64,000 nucleotides of DNA from Aerococcus mictus (lineage in GTDB: Bacteria; Bacillota; Bacilli; Lactobacillales; Aerococcaceae). Positions within the stretch are counted from its first letter, which is position 1; each line of letters starts with the position of its first letter. Position numbers and translations under genes: made by a program. Location: assembly GCF_003286595.3 (NCBI RefSeq), contig NZ_CP132985.1, positions 1,984,001 through 2,048,000 of the forward strand, read 5' to 3'. The notes under the pieces were generated by a model. The model did not search any database, was not told the DNA's origin, and saw only the letters and a list, made by a program, of their open reading frames with translations. Below, in pieces: positions 51,772 to 61,355 of this stretch.

Positions 51772-53070
51772 TTAATTTAAGCCCCGGGCGTTTTCCTTGG
51801 TAATTTTATCTACCCCACCCATGTAAGGCACCAGCACTTCAGGGATGGTAATGGAACCGTCCGCGTTTTGTCCGTTTTCTAAGACGGCAGCGACTGTCCG
51901 ACCCACTGCTAAACCAGACCCGTTTAAAGTATGGGCCAGTTGGGTCTTGCCATCAATGTCCCGGTAGCGGACTTGGGCCCGGCGTGCTTGGAAGTCCACA
52001 CAGTTAGAGCAGGAAGAAATTTCCCGGTAGGTATTTTGGGCGGGCATCCAAACTTCGATATCATAGGTCTTGGCTGCTGAGAAGCCCATATCCCCGGTAC
52101 AGAGGATAATGCGACGGTAAGGTAAACCGAGTAAGTCGAGAATATTTTCTGCGTTTTTAGTCATGGCTTCCAGTTCATCGAAGGATTGGTCTGGAGTCGC
52201 TACTTTAACCATTTCTACCTTTTGGAATTGGTGCATCCGGATCAAACCCCGGGTGTCCCGTCCCGCTGAACCGGCTTCAGAACGGAAACAAGGTGAGAGA
52301 GCCGTTACCCGGATAGGCAGGTCTTCTTCCTTCAAGATTTCCTTAGCAAAGTAGTTCGTTAACGGCACTTCTGCAGTAGGAATCAAGGTCAGGTCTTGCC
52401 CTTCATTGGTGATTTGGTAAACGTCTTCGGTGAATTTAGGGAATTGTCCAGTCCCATACATGGCTTGGTCGTTGACTAAGAAAGGCGTAATCATTTCCAT
52501 GTAGCCTTCTTTTTGGTGTTGGTCCAACATGAAGTTATACAAAGCCCGTTCCAAACGTGCCCCCAGACCCTTATAGTAGACAAAACGAGAACCTGACACC
52601 TTAGCCCCTGCATCCCAATCAAGGATATCTAAATCTTCGGCTAAGTCCCAGTGGGCTTTGAGTTCAAAGTTGAATTCAGGGGTTTCCCCGTGACGGTGGA
52701 TTTCCACATTTTCATCTTCATCTGCACCGACCGGTACGCCTTCAGCTGGTAGGTTAGGAATCCGCGCCAGGATATCATGCTCTTCTTGGTCAAGTTGGTC
52801 TAAGTCGCTGTCCAAGGCCTTGATCTTGGTCCCTAAGGCCTTCATTTCTTGGATCTTGTCGTCGGCATTTTCCTTATTGCGCTTGAGTTGACCAATAGCG
52901 TCAGAAGCGATATTCCGTTCCTTTTTCAAGTTTTCCGCTTCGACAATCACTTGGCGGCGTTTTTGGTCCAGGTCGCGTAAGTGTTCTAGGGTTTCTTTCT
53001 CAACCCCCCGGCCCTTCAAAGCCTCAGCCACTTGATCAAAATTATCCCGTAATAAACGTACATCAATCAT
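51772..53070 (-). CDS. serS: Seryl-tRNA synthetase
   Basis: A 432-residue class II synthetase that charges tRNA-Ser. N-terminal coiled-coil arm (about 30-100, rich in Lys, Glu and Asp), motif 2 with [18 protein letters not shown], and motif 3 with [19 protein letters not shown]. Preceded by a T-box leader, so its expression rises when tRNA-Ser is uncharged. Confidence 0.96.
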   Translation of the reverse strand: MIDVRLLRDNFDQVAEALKGRGVEKETLEHLRDLDQKRRQVIVEAENLKKERNIASDAIGQLKRNKENADDKIQEMKALGTKIKALDSDLDQLDQEEHDILARIPNLPAEGVPVGADEDENVEIHRHGETPEFNFELKAHWDLAEDLDILDWDAGAKVSGSRFVYYKGLGARLERALYNFMLDQHQKEGYMEMITPFLVNDQAMYGTGQFPKFTEDVYQITNEGQDLTLIPTAEVPLTNYFAKEILKEEDLPIRVTALSPCFRSEAGSAGRDTRGLIRMHQFQKVEMVKVATPDQSFDELEAMTKNAENILDLLGLPYRRIILCTGDMGFSAAKTYDIEVWMPAQNTYREISSCSNCVDFQARRAQVRYRDIDGKTQLAHTLNGSGLAVGRTVAAVLENGQNADGSITIPEVLVPYMGGVDKITKENARGLN

Positions 53071-53145
53071 TACAAATCCTCATTTCTTTTAAACTTTTTC
53101 ATTATTACTTTATTAATATTGGCGAATGCTCTTCAACACTATTAG

Positions 53146-53440
53146 GGCAAAAGAAAAACCATTCCGCCCTCTCAATCAAAGGGACGAAACGGTCATCACT
53201 CTGCGCGGTACCACCCTGCTTCAAGGCAAGTCTTGCCTTACACTTACAAATAACGGTTTGTGCCGGCCCTACTTCCTTAATACTAAGTCGTAGGCAGTCC
53301 TTGTGTGGATTCACCCAGGTCCCCCTATCCATTCTCACCCACCATGGACTCGCTAAAAAGTTTCCTAAGCTACTAGTCACAAGCATCACTTGTTCTATAT
53401 ATAAAGTCATCCAAGACTTTACTGGAGTAAAACTCCAAAG
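53146..53440 (-). ncRNA. T-box leader of serS
   Basis: The T-box core AGGGTGGTACCGCG is read leftward at 53204-53217. Downstream is a terminator hairpin (53151-53195; CCGTTTCGTCCCT pairs with AGAGGGCGGAATGG) followed by TTTTTCTTTTG. Upstream are stem I elements, including AGCGAG near 53349 and GGTGGGTGAGAATGG. A candidate specifier is UCC (53307-53309) within GAATCCA, fitting serine, but its assignment is tentative. Confidence 0.9.
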
Positions 53441-53448
53441 CTAAGTCT

Positions 53449-53477
53449 ATTTTAAGAAGAAAAGCCCGCCTTGTCAA
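53449..53477 (-). promoter_or_regulatory. serS promoter
   Basis: Leftward TTGACA (53472-53477), 17-bp spacer, TAAAAT (53449-53454), just upstream of the T-box leader. Confidence 0.8.
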
Positions 53478-53488
53478 ATGGCTTTTGC

Positions 53489-54715
53489 CTAAGCCAAGTC
53501 TGAGCTTTCCTTCTCGCTTTTATTAATGTAATTATGGTAAATCTTGTCAATAAAGACAGCAATGGCGTTGTCTCCCGAAATATTGGCGGCCGTCCCAAAG
53601 GAATCCTGGGTCAAGTGGAGGGAGATCATGATTTGTTGCATGCCTGGGTCAATTATCCCTATCATCGGTAAGAAAGGTAGGGCTGACATTATGGCCCCTC
53701 CCGGAGTCCCAGGTGCAGCCACCATGCAGACCCCCAGCGTCAAGATAAAGGCTAAAATAGTAGTAAGATTGTGGGGCATACCGTAAATTAATAGGAGGGC
53801 CGTGGCATTGGCCGTAATGGTAATCATAGACCCAGTCAAATGAATGGTGGCACAGAGAGGCACGACAAAGTTCGCAATGTCTTGGGAAACTTCATTTTTA
53901 GCCGCTGACTTCAAGTTGACAGGAATAGTTGCGGCGGAGGATTGGGTCCCAATAGCGGTCATATAAGCCGGGATTTGGTTCTTCATCAGCTGCCAGGGAT
54001 TCTTGCCCGCGTAGGTCCCAAAAAGAATAAATAGGAAGCCCACATAGAGAAGCTGTAAGAGAATGACACAGATAAAGACCTTCCAAAAGACTGAAATAAT
54101 GGCAAAGACCGAGCCACTATAGGAGAGGTTACTGATATTACAGAAGATATGGATGGGTAAGAGAGGCACCACAATTTTTGCCAGGACCTGGCTGATAATC
54201 CCACCAAAGTCGCTAAAACCTTCATAAAGCACTTGGCCACGACCGTGTTGGCGGAGCCAGTAGATTCCCAGTCCCATCATAAAGGCAAATATAATCGCCC
54301 CCGTCACATCAAAGAAAGGTTCAATAGGAATAACAAAAAGCGGTTCCAGACTAGGTGCCGTTTGGATTAAGCGCTCGACCAGGCTTTCACTGATAAAAAA
54401 GGGAAAGAGCTGACTAGCTATCAAATAGGCCAAAAAGCCGCCGACGATAGTCGATAAATACGAGGTCAAGACCGTAATCCCGAGTAACTTACCCGCTCCT
54501 TGCCCCAGGTCAGCAATCCCTTGGACCACGAAACCAATAATCATAAAGGGAATCACAAAGCTTAAGAAGCTAGAAAAAATACCGGTAAAGGTGACACAGA
54601 GCCTAAAGAACCACTCCGGTGCCAAACTTAACTGTCCAACAATAATTCCTAAAATAATTGCTAATAATATTCGGGGAACGAGGCCAATTTTCCTTTTTTC
54701 AAGTACTCTTGCCAT
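53489..54715 (-). CDS. Dicarboxylate/amino acid:cation symporter (DAACS family)
   Basis: 408 residues with eight or more membrane segments and re-entrant loops. The family motif TQSSAATIPVNLKSA and the segment TGSMITITANATALLL are visible near 285-340. It carries serine/threonine, glutamate/aspartate or C4-dicarboxylates with Na+ or H+; substrate not resolved. Placement beside serS does not prove a serine role. ATG 54715 follows GGAGGTGGG; extensions upstream are spurious. Confidence 0.88.
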   Translation of the reverse strand: MARVLEKRKIGLVPRILLAIILGIIVGQLSLAPEWFFRLCVTFTGIFSSFLSFVIPFMIIGFVVQGIADLGQGAGKLLGITVLTSYLSTIVGGFLAYLIASQLFPFFISESLVERLIQTAPSLEPLFVIPIEPFFDVTGAIIFAFMMGLGIYWLRQHGRGQVLYEGFSDFGGIISQVLAKIVVPLLPIHIFCNISNLSYSGSVFAIISVFWKVFICVILLQLLYVGFLFILFGTYAGKNPWQLMKNQIPAYMTAIGTQSSAATIPVNLKSAAKNEVSQDIANFVVPLCATIHLTGSMITITANATALLLIYGMPHNLTTILAFILTLGVCMVAAPGTPGGAIMSALPFLPMIGIIDPGMQQIMISLHLTQDSFGTAANISGDNAIAVFIDKIYHNYINKSEKESSDLA

Positions 54716-55084
54716 CTTTTCCCACCTCCATTTCATTTTCTTATCATGGCATTCTAATAATATTAGCAAAAAGTGATCACTTTGTAAAATCAACTGAATA
54801 GCACGATTCGATAAAAAACAACCCATAAAAGTCCAAACCTGGCTGGAGGCTAAAATTGGGTGATTTTTTACAGGTGTCTTAGGAAAAGTCCCTAACGCTG
54901 GTATTTTCCGGACGATTTTAAATTTAGCTTGATTTATATTCGCTTTTTGTTAGAATGAAACTGTTGGTTGACAATTTAACCACTAAAAATCATTAATTTT
55001 ATGAATAATCATCACTCTGAACACTATCAATATTCGCTTATTGCCTCAAGTGATAAGTGGCAGAATAGAAAGGATATTCAATCG

Positions 55085-56452
55085 ATGACCCAGTATTTCC
55101 AAGGTGACCTCTTCCACACCCCTGTTTACGGCCAATTAGACTATGTCCCCCAAGCCCTGATCGCGGTGGATGATAACGGTAAGATCGACCAAGTTTACCG
55201 CCAAGAGGACCCTAGCTACGTTGAAGCCGTCAAGCAAGCCCAAGAGTCTACTGACTTTGTCCGCTTAGAAGCCGGCCAATACTTCCTGCCTGGCCTGGTG
55301 GACCTACATATTCACGCACCCCAATGGCCTCAAGCCGGGATTGCCTTAGATGAACCCCTCAATGTCTGGTTGGATGAGTGCACCTTCCCCTTAGAGGCCA
55401 AGTACGCCGATCTGGATTTCGCCCGTTCGGTCTATACTGACCTGGTCCAACAGTTACTGGCTCGCGGTACCACAACTGGGCTCTATTTTGCCTCCGCTCA
55501 CCTAGAATCCTCCTATGAATTGGCCAAAATCTGTGCCCAAGCCGGCCAACGCGGTTTAGTGGGTAAGGTGGTTATGGATGATCCCGAAGCCAACCCGGAC
55601 TTCTACCGGGACGCTTCCACTGACCAAGCTCTCAAAGACACCGAGACCTTTATCCAAAAAGTTCGCGACTTAGGAAAAGACTATAAGCAAGGGGTCTATC
55701 CGGTGGTTACCCCGCGCTTTGTCCCGAGCTGTACCGATGAGGCTCTAGCCGGTCTAGGCGCCTTAGCTCAAAAATACAATGCTCATGTCCAATCCCACTG
55801 CTCGGAAGGCCAATGGGAGCACGACTTTGTTATGGAACGCTTCCATGGCAAACGCGACACTGAGGTCTTACGCGACTTCGGTCTCTTAGGTCCTAAGTCA
55901 GTGATGGCTCACTGCAACTTCCTTAATGAAGCTGATGGGAAGATCTTCCAAGAAACTGGGACGGGGATCGGCCACTGTCCTTATTCCAATGCCTATTTCG
56001 CTAATGCAGTCCTCCCGGTTAAACGCTTGAAAGCTCAAGGCGTCAACATCGGCTTAGGGACAGACATTTCCGGCGGCTTCTCGTCTAGCCTCTATGAAAA
56101 TATCCGCCAAGCCGTGGTCTCTTCACGAATCCTAGAAGACGGCGTCGATACCCAAGTTGGCCCTGAAGCACGTGGGGTCAAGGACAGCCGGATCTCCTTA
56201 GTGGAAGCCTTCTATCTGGCTACCAAGGGTGGCGGCGAGTCGCTCGACCTCCCACTAGGCAGTATCGAAAGTGGCCAAGCCTGTGACCTGCAACTAATCG
56301 ACACTAAAGTCGCCAATAACATTCTCCCTGACTTTGGCGTCTTCAATGACCCTCGGGAAATCTTTGAGCGCATCATTTACCTAGTCACCCCAGAAAACAT
56401 CCGTAAGGTCTGGGTCCAAGGCGCCTTAGTGGTGGATAAGGTAACGATTTAG
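55085..56452 (+). CDS. guaD: Guanine deaminase
   Basis: A 455-residue amidohydrolase converting guanine to xanthine. Zinc ligands HxH in GLVDLHIHAPQ near 80, later His in QSHCSEGQWEH and MAHCNFL, and Asp in GLGTDISGGFS. The start at ATG 55085 has AGAAAGGA ten bases upstream; the frame is open further upstream but without a good site. The leader (about 55025-55070) folds as ATTC-CTTAT with ATAAG-GAAT. Confidence 0.9.
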   Translation: MTQYFQGDLFHTPVYGQLDYVPQALIAVDDNGKIDQVYRQEDPSYVEAVKQAQESTDFVRLEAGQYFLPGLVDLHIHAPQWPQAGIALDEPLNVWLDECTFPLEAKYADLDFARSVYTDLVQQLLARGTTTGLYFASAHLESSYELAKICAQAGQRGLVGKVVMDDPEANPDFYRDASTDQALKDTETFIQKVRDLGKDYKQGVYPVVTPRFVPSCTDEALAGLGALAQKYNAHVQSHCSEGQWEHDFVMERFHGKRDTEVLRDFGLLGPKSVMAHCNFLNEADGKIFQETGTGIGHCPYSNAYFANAVLPVKRLKAQGVNIGLGTDISGGFSSSLYENIRQAVVSSRILEDGVDTQVGPEARGVKDSRISLVEAFYLATKGGGESLDLPLGSIESGQACDLQLIDTKVANNILPDFGVFNDPREIFERIIYLVTPENIRKVWVQGALVVDKVTI

Positions 56453-56505
56453 TAAATAGTCAAAATTATCCCCATCTAATCTTAACTATTTGACTATTAG
56501 AATAT

Positions 56506-56540
56506 GAAAAAGGTTCCGTATCTAAGCGGAGCCTTTTTTT
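56506..56540 (+). terminator. Rho-independent terminator
   Basis: AAAAAGG..CCG and CGG..CCTTTTTTT arms, shortly after guaD. Confidence 0.75.
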
Positions 56541-56637
56541 ATAGTCCTTCAATTCTTATCTTTAAATTGGTAAACTTTTAGCTATAATTATTAGCATTTA
56601 GCTAAAACAAAATATATTTAAAGGAGTGTACTTCCTA

Positions 56638-57402
56638 ATGAACGACAAAGATAGAAAAGAATTTGGAGTTACTGTTCGATTAATAATAACTATTATAGAA
56701 AGTACTGCCTTAATGTTTATACTTTTACCGTATGCGATTATTGCCAGCAAATATGAAACAGATATTAATTTTTCTACTACTGTGCTTTTTACATTTTTCT
56801 CTATTTCAATGACTTATACCATTTATTTTTATCTAATTAGATTACAGAGTGATCGCTTTATACCTCATAATATAAACTTTAAAGTAATCTGCAATAGATC
56901 ATTTTTATATAAGGCTGTAATATTATTTTCATTACTTGCCTCTCTTTTATACGTACTTACCTCTTCTTTTCCGAAAGATATAATTATTCTATTAGGTTTC
57001 ACTTTAACATGTCTTATCTCTATTTGTTTAATTTTTATTATTAAAGAAATATTTTTCAAAGACTCTACCTCGATTAAAATAATCGACCATGCTTCTTATA
57101 AATTTAGTAAGTTAGAATTAAGCCTATTTTCATTATTAGTGATTCCTTATTTGCTTGCCTCCTTAGAGAAGGGAAGCTTTATTCTTGAAAATAACAACCC
57201 TGTTGCTCAAGACTTTTACTTTTATTTTTTCTTATACATACTTTGTGTCCTTCCCTTGAAAGCAGGAAGATTTATTGCTTTAATAAGCTATTGGACTCAC
57301 CATTCTAATAACCAATCCACACAACTATCCAATAAAAATAGTCATGTCGCTAAAGATAAGATTTGGTATAACGAATTTTTCTTAATAGACTTAGATGAAT
57401 AA
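56638..57402 (+). CDS. AT-rich six-segment membrane protein, unknown
   Basis: 254 residues. About six predicted membrane segments and a hydrophilic C-terminal tail (about 225-254). AAGGAG lies 11 bases before ATG 56638; a GTG four codons earlier is too close. Codon use is markedly more AT-rich than that of guaD or the genes after it, suggesting recent acquisition. No family recognised. A 42-residue ORF with a strong ribosome site follows and may share the transcript. Confidence 0.6.
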   Translation: MNDKDRKEFGVTVRLIITIIESTALMFILLPYAIIASKYETDINFSTTVLFTFFSISMTYTIYFYLIRLQSDRFIPHNINFKVICNRSFLYKAVILFSLLASLLYVLTSSFPKDIIILLGFTLTCLISICLIFIIKEIFFKDSTSIKIIDHASYKFSKLELSLFSLLVIPYLLASLEKGSFILENNNPVAQDFYFYFFLYILCVLPLKAGRFIALISYWTHHSNNQSTQLSNKNSHVAKDKIWYNEFFLIDLDE

Positions 57403-57446
57403 AAATTCAGATTCTTTGTATTTTATAATCTTTAAAGGGAGGTAGT

Positions 57447-57575
57447 ATGATAAATATCCATTCAAACTTTCCTAAGCATTCTGATACCTCCACCCCTAGC
57501 GATGACGAGATCATGAGCCTATCTGAGGACTTACTTGAAGACAATAAAAAGAGCTATGAAGAATTAGCCAAATAA
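57447..57575 (+). CDS. Small acidic 42-residue protein
   Basis: AAAGGGAGG precedes ATG 57447 and a perfect terminator follows nine bases after the stop. The sequence begins MINIHSNFPKHSDTSTPSDD and ends with an acidic helix EDLLEDNKKSYEELAK. Not recognised. The tail resembles short acidic antitoxin-like or peptide proteins of Lactobacillales, but there is no toxin beside it. The signals suggest that it is expressed. Confidence 0.6.
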   Translation: MINIHSNFPKHSDTSTPSDDEIMSLSEDLLEDNKKSYEELAK

Positions 57576-57583
57576 TCAATTTT

Positions 57584-57616
57584 ACGACTGTGACCCCAAA
57601 TCACAGTCGTTTTTTA
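57584..57616 (+). terminator. Rho-independent terminator
   Basis: ACGACTGTGA and TCACAGTCGT perfect 10-bp arms then TTTTTTATTT. Confidence 0.9.
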
Positions 57617-57759
57617 TTTAAATCCACACTCCTTACCGCATAGACCTATTTTCCCACCGCTTAGCGAGAAAACTCCCTGTTATTTCAGCAATTTGCTATA
57701 CTAACAGTGAAGAAAAGGCCGGCTAAGCCCTTCATTATTCCTAGAAAGGTAGTGAGTTT

Positions 57760-58221
57760 ATGGATGACAGTAAGATCAAAATTCAAGAAGTCATTGATCC
57801 CCAACTGAAAGAAAACTATATCGCTATCCACGCCCAAAGCGAGCCCCAAGCTCAAATCCTCGCCCAGCAAATTAGTCCCTGCTTGAACCAGAGTCAGGAA
57901 GATATCGCCCTTAAAGTCGACGACCAGTATTTTATCGTCCGCACCAAGGAAATTATTTACCTGGAAGTTAACCAGGGAGTTGTGACCATCACTACTAGTA
58001 AGGGCAACTATCAGACCCGGCAAAGTCTCTCATCTTTAGCTGACAAGTTAAACAGCCAGGACTTCATTCGTATTTCTAAGTACGCCTTGGTCCGTATCCA
58101 AGCCATCGAGCGCTTGGAGCTGGCCTTTTCTGGGAATATGTATGCCTACCTCTCTACCGGTCAACAGGTCAATGTCTCCCGCCGTTTCGTCAGTCAGCTC
58201 AAGAACCGCTTAGGTATTTGA
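57760..58221 (+). CDS. LytTR-domain DNA-binding regulator
   Basis: 153 residues, with a roughly 50-residue N-terminal part and a C-terminal LytTR beta-rich DNA-binding domain (YFIVRTKEIIYLEVNQGVV; FIRISKYALVRIQAIERLE; VSRRFVSQLKNRLG). No receiver domain. It pairs with the DUF3021 membrane protein that follows, a common two-gene unit in which the membrane partner is thought to restrain the regulator. Confidence 0.88.
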   Translation: MDDSKIKIQEVIDPQLKENYIAIHAQSEPQAQILAQQISPCLNQSQEDIALKVDDQYFIVRTKEIIYLEVNQGVVTITTSKGNYQTRQSLSSLADKLNSQDFIRISKYALVRIQAIERLELAFSGNMYAYLSTGQQVNVSRRFVSQLKNRLGI

Positions 58222-58235
58222 AAGGAGTATTCACC

Positions 58236-58628
58236 ATGAAAAACATTGTCAACGCGATCTCCCAAAGTGTCTCCCTAGCTATCATTATCTGGGCCATTAT
58301 GGGCGCTATTTACACCCAAGATTGGACCTATACCGCCATGCTGGCCTCAGTTATGTTCTTCGGCGCAGTGATCGGGGGCAGCTCAGCCATCTATGAATAC
58401 AGCTCTTGGCCCCTCTTAGCCAAGGTCTCCATACATTTCACCGTTTCTCTCTTAGCCTTTCTCCTGATGAATATCATCAACCACTGGATGCCCTTAGAAG
58501 TACCTATTCTAGTAGGAGCAATTCTTCAATTTGCCCTGATCTTCTTTGCTATTTGGGTCTGCTACTACTTCTATAACCGTCATAAAATCAATCAAATTAA
58601 CCAACAACTGAAAAAGAAAAAGGACTAG
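58236..58628 (+). CDS. DUF3021 family membrane protein
   Basis: 130 residues with four predicted membrane segments and a Lys-rich cytoplasmic tail. ATG 58236 follows AAGGAG by eight bases; the regulator stop is 14 bases upstream. Pairing with a LytTR regulator is the usual arrangement. Confidence 0.82.
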   Translation: MKNIVNAISQSVSLAIIIWAIMGAIYTQDWTYTAMLASVMFFGAVIGGSSAIYEYSSWPLLAKVSIHFTVSLLAFLLMNIINHWMPLEVPILVGAILQFALIFFAIWVCYYFYNRHKINQINQQLKKKKD

Positions 58629-58640
58629 GGTCACCAAGTC

Positions 58641-58738
58641 AAAAAGCCCCTCAGTGGATGTAGTGACTCCCAAAAGTTGGACTAATAATTCAACTTTTGG
58701 GGGTCACTACATAAATAAGTTCCACCTGAGGGGCTTTC
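58641..58738 (+). terminator. Terminator hairpin carrying an inserted palindrome
   Basis: Outer arms AAAGCCCCTCAG and CTGAGGGGCTTT are those of an ordinary terminator. Inside is a 53-bp palindrome (58659-58711) with TGTAGTGACTCCCAAAAGTTG and its near-inverse, resembling fused insertion-sequence ends. It lies between the convergent DUF3021 and dacA genes. Confidence 0.7.
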
Positions 58739-58754
58739 TTCATATCATTTATTT

Positions 58755-60122
58755 TTAATAACTATATTCCGCAATCTTGGCATTCAACCAGTCGCTGATG
58801 AACTGCATGCTTTCATGGACCTTGCGGGTAATTTGAACGAAAGGACTGACCCGCTTAACATTTTCCGTTGGCATCAAATCCGTAGCCAAGGCTAATTGGC
58901 CGTCCACGCTGTCCACAAAGGGGATATGGAGGATTTCCGTATTGACTGCCTCCCCTTCCTCCAGAGGGGCATTGACTTCCAAGTTCCCATTCATAGAATA
59001 GGAAGCCGGTTCGGTAAAGTCGGCTTCAGGGCTGTCACTAATGGTGTAATTATGGGGGACAAAGCAAGCCACGGTATTGCCGTATTGCAATTGCGTTGTT
59101 GCCTTATTACCGCCGTAAATCTCCACTTCTTCACCATTATTATAGAGGGCGCCTTGGGGAATCAAGACTACCCAATCCAAATTGTTTTGGAGATCGGACA
59201 ACAAACGAGAAGTTTCCAGAAAGCGGTCTTCATTACTTTCCGCTCCCAATGTCACTAGGATAACTGGTCGTTGATTAATAAAACTAGTAGCTACCAAACA
59301 ATAGCCCGCGCCCAGTTCGGTCCCGGTCTTTAATCCAGTAATATCCTGCCGTCCATAGGTCATTCCCGGCAGGAGTTGGTTACTATTGGTCATAGTCACC
59401 TGCCAGTCAGGGGCCACTTGGAAGACTTTTTCTTTCACTTGGGCCCGACTTTGAATATCGGGATAGTCTTTGAGCAATCTTTGGACGACTAGGGCCAGAC
59501 TTTTAGCTGAGACTCGGTTTTCCTCACTTTCAGCGAATTGGCCTGGTCTAGCATCCGCCCGCAATTCCCCACGTAAACCGGAAGCGGAGACCAAGTTATA
59601 ATCATCAACGCCCAGTTGGTCTAACTTTTGGGCCATGAGATCGATAAAGTGATCTTCACTGCCAGCCACCTTTTCCGCTAGGGCCACAGTGGCTGAGTTC
59701 GCCGAAGCAATGATGACAGCATCAATCAACTGGTCCACGCTATAATTCGCCGGACCCGCTACTAGCGGCACATTGGATAGGCCCTCTACTTGGGACTGCT
59801 GGGCCAAGGCTGGTGAGACCGGGACGGCTTCGTCTAGACTAAGTTTGCCCTGGGCCAGCTGGTCATAGATCACATAGAGACTCAGTAATTTGGTCAAGGA
59901 AGCAATCCCATGCAGGTCATCGGCGTCCTTCTGGTAAAGAATTTGCCCTGATTCTTGGTCAATCGCGATCGCATGCTTGAAGCCATATTGCTGGCTTTGG
60001 CTTAATTGTTGGGAAAAATCAGTCACCGTCTCGCCACTAGCCAGGACTGGACTGGCGAAAAAGACCAAAGCCAGGATTGCCCCAGCCACACTGCTGGCTA
60101 GCTTCTTAGTCACTGACTTCAT
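58755..60122 (-). CDS. dacA: D-alanyl-D-alanine carboxypeptidase (DacA/PBP5-like)
   Basis: 455 residues; signal peptide ends near ASPVLAS. Catalytic S75-x-x-K78 (ASLTKL), S140-x-N142 (ASANSAT) and K265-T-G (LKTGTEL). Removes the terminal D-Ala from peptidoglycan pentapeptides, lowering cross-linking. A C-terminal domain and a near-terminal amphipathic helix would hold it on the membrane. ATG 60122 follows AAGGAGG. Its start overlaps the 3' end of the histidine kinase, so the two are coupled. Confidence 0.92.
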   Translation of the reverse strand: MKSVTKKLASSVAGAILALVFFASPVLASGETVTDFSQQLSQSQQYGFKHAIAIDQESGQILYQKDADDLHGIASLTKLLSLYVIYDQLAQGKLSLDEAVPVSPALAQQSQVEGLSNVPLVAGPANYSVDQLIDAVIIASANSATVALAEKVAGSEDHFIDLMAQKLDQLGVDDYNLVSASGLRGELRADARPGQFAESEENRVSAKSLALVVQRLLKDYPDIQSRAQVKEKVFQVAPDWQVTMTNSNQLLPGMTYGRQDITGLKTGTELGAGYCLVATSFINQRPVILVTLGAESNEDRFLETSRLLSDLQNNLDWVVLIPQGALYNNGEEVEIYGGNKATTQLQYGNTVACFVPHNYTISDSPEADFTEPASYSMNGNLEVNAPLEEGEAVNTEILHIPFVDSVDGQLALATDLMPTENVKRVSPFVQITRKVHESMQFISDWLNAKIAEYSY

Positions 60123-61263
60123 GCTTATCAGCCTCCTTCTTTTGATCAAGGGGTTGTTGGTTGGGTAGGACGAAAATAAAGCGGGTTTGCCCATGGTCAG
60201 ATTCGGCCCAAATCTTGCCGTGGTGCAAGTTGACAATGGTTTGAGCAATGGCAAGGCCTAACCCGCTACCCTTAGTCGTCCGCGAAGGGTCAACCCGGTA
60301 AAAGCGTTGGAATAAATTCTCCAAAGCGGCCTTAGAGATTTCATTGCCATCATCAATCACTTCAAAGCGGGTAGTGTCTTTTTGTGGAATGACTCTGAGG
60401 AGAATATAGTCCCCTTCGCCTCCGTATTTAATGGCGTTAGTGATCAAGTTGGAGAAGAGGCGGACAATGGTTTCGGGGTCAATTTCTACCCAAATATCCT
60501 CTTGACCCGAGCTATCCACTTCAATCCGCCGGCCCACTTCATCGGCTTGGAGCTCAAACTCGGCACTTAATTGTTCTAAGAGGCGGACCACATTGGTCTT
60601 TTGGGTATTGATCTTAGTATTGATATTTTGAATCTTGGTGTACTCGAAGAGGTCCTCCACCATCTTTTGCATCTGCAGAGCCTTGTCATAGGCGATGTGG
60701 ACATATTCTTGGATCTTGTCGGGGTCATCAATTTGCTTGTTTTCAATCAATCCCAAGTAACCAATCACCGAGGTCAGGGGGGTGCGGATGTCGTGGCTCA
60801 TATTGGCGATCAGTTCGTCTTTTGATTCTTCAATCCGCCGCTCTTCCTCCATGGCCTTAACCGTTGAATCGACCAGGCGGTTAATGGAAGAAACTACGGG
60901 TTCCATACTGTTCATATGCTTAGTGGAGATTTTATGGTTGTAATTTCCCTTGGAGATATAGTGGAGCTCATCTAAGATAAACCCCAATTGAATGGTCCGG
61001 TTACGCCGGTAGACCCGCCAAATCAAAATCATCAAGCCTGCCATCAAGTAAAAGGCGGTAAAACCAAGGACAAAATAGCGTTGAAAGCGGGGAAAGAAGA
61101 GTAACCAATAGGGATTTTCCTGAGCAACAAGCGGCATAAAGTAGTCGGTCAGGGTAATAAAAACAAAGACCATCCCAAAATAACCGATCACCAGTAGGGC
61201 TGTCACGGCGATGGTTTCAAACAGTAATTCCGTAAAAATACGTAAGCGTCTTTTAGCGGGCAT
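60106..61263 (-). CDS. Sensor histidine kinase (VanS-like)
   Basis: 385 residues. Two membrane segments (about 15-45 and 60-85) flank a short extracellular loop, then HAMP-like region, H157 in MSHDIRTPLTSVIG, N-box NLITNAIKYG and G-boxes DDGNEIS and GSGLGLAIAQ. Part of a regulator-kinase-carboxypeptidase set like vanR-vanS-vanY; probably senses wall stress. The kinase gene is separated from its regulator by a 343-bp gap containing a repeat. Confidence 0.9.
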   Translation of the reverse strand: MPAKRRLRIFTELLFETIAVTALLVIGYFGMVFVFITLTDYFMPLVAQENPYWLLFFPRFQRYFVLGFTAFYLMAGLMILIWRVYRRNRTIQLGFILDELHYISKGNYNHKISTKHMNSMEPVVSSINRLVDSTVKAMEEERRIEESKDELIANMSHDIRTPLTSVIGYLGLIENKQIDDPDKIQEYVHIAYDKALQMQKMVEDLFEYTKIQNINTKINTQKTNVVRLLEQLSAEFELQADEVGRRIEVDSSGQEDIWVEIDPETIVRLFSNLITNAIKYGGEGDYILLRVIPQKDTTRFEVIDDGNEISKAALENLFQRFYRVDPSRTTKGSGLGLAIAQTIVNLHHGKIWAESDHGQTRFIFVLPNQQPLDQKKEADKHEVSD

Positions 61264-61355
61264 GGGCTCTTTTTCCTTCTTTCCTCGGTGAATAGGCAGG
61301 GCAAAAAGTAGCGTAAGGACGCTACTCTAAACTCGTATTAATGTTTTTGTGTGAC

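Noticed and set aside
53105..53410. 101-residue ORF upstream of serS
   Set aside because: It is the T-box leader RNA read as protein.
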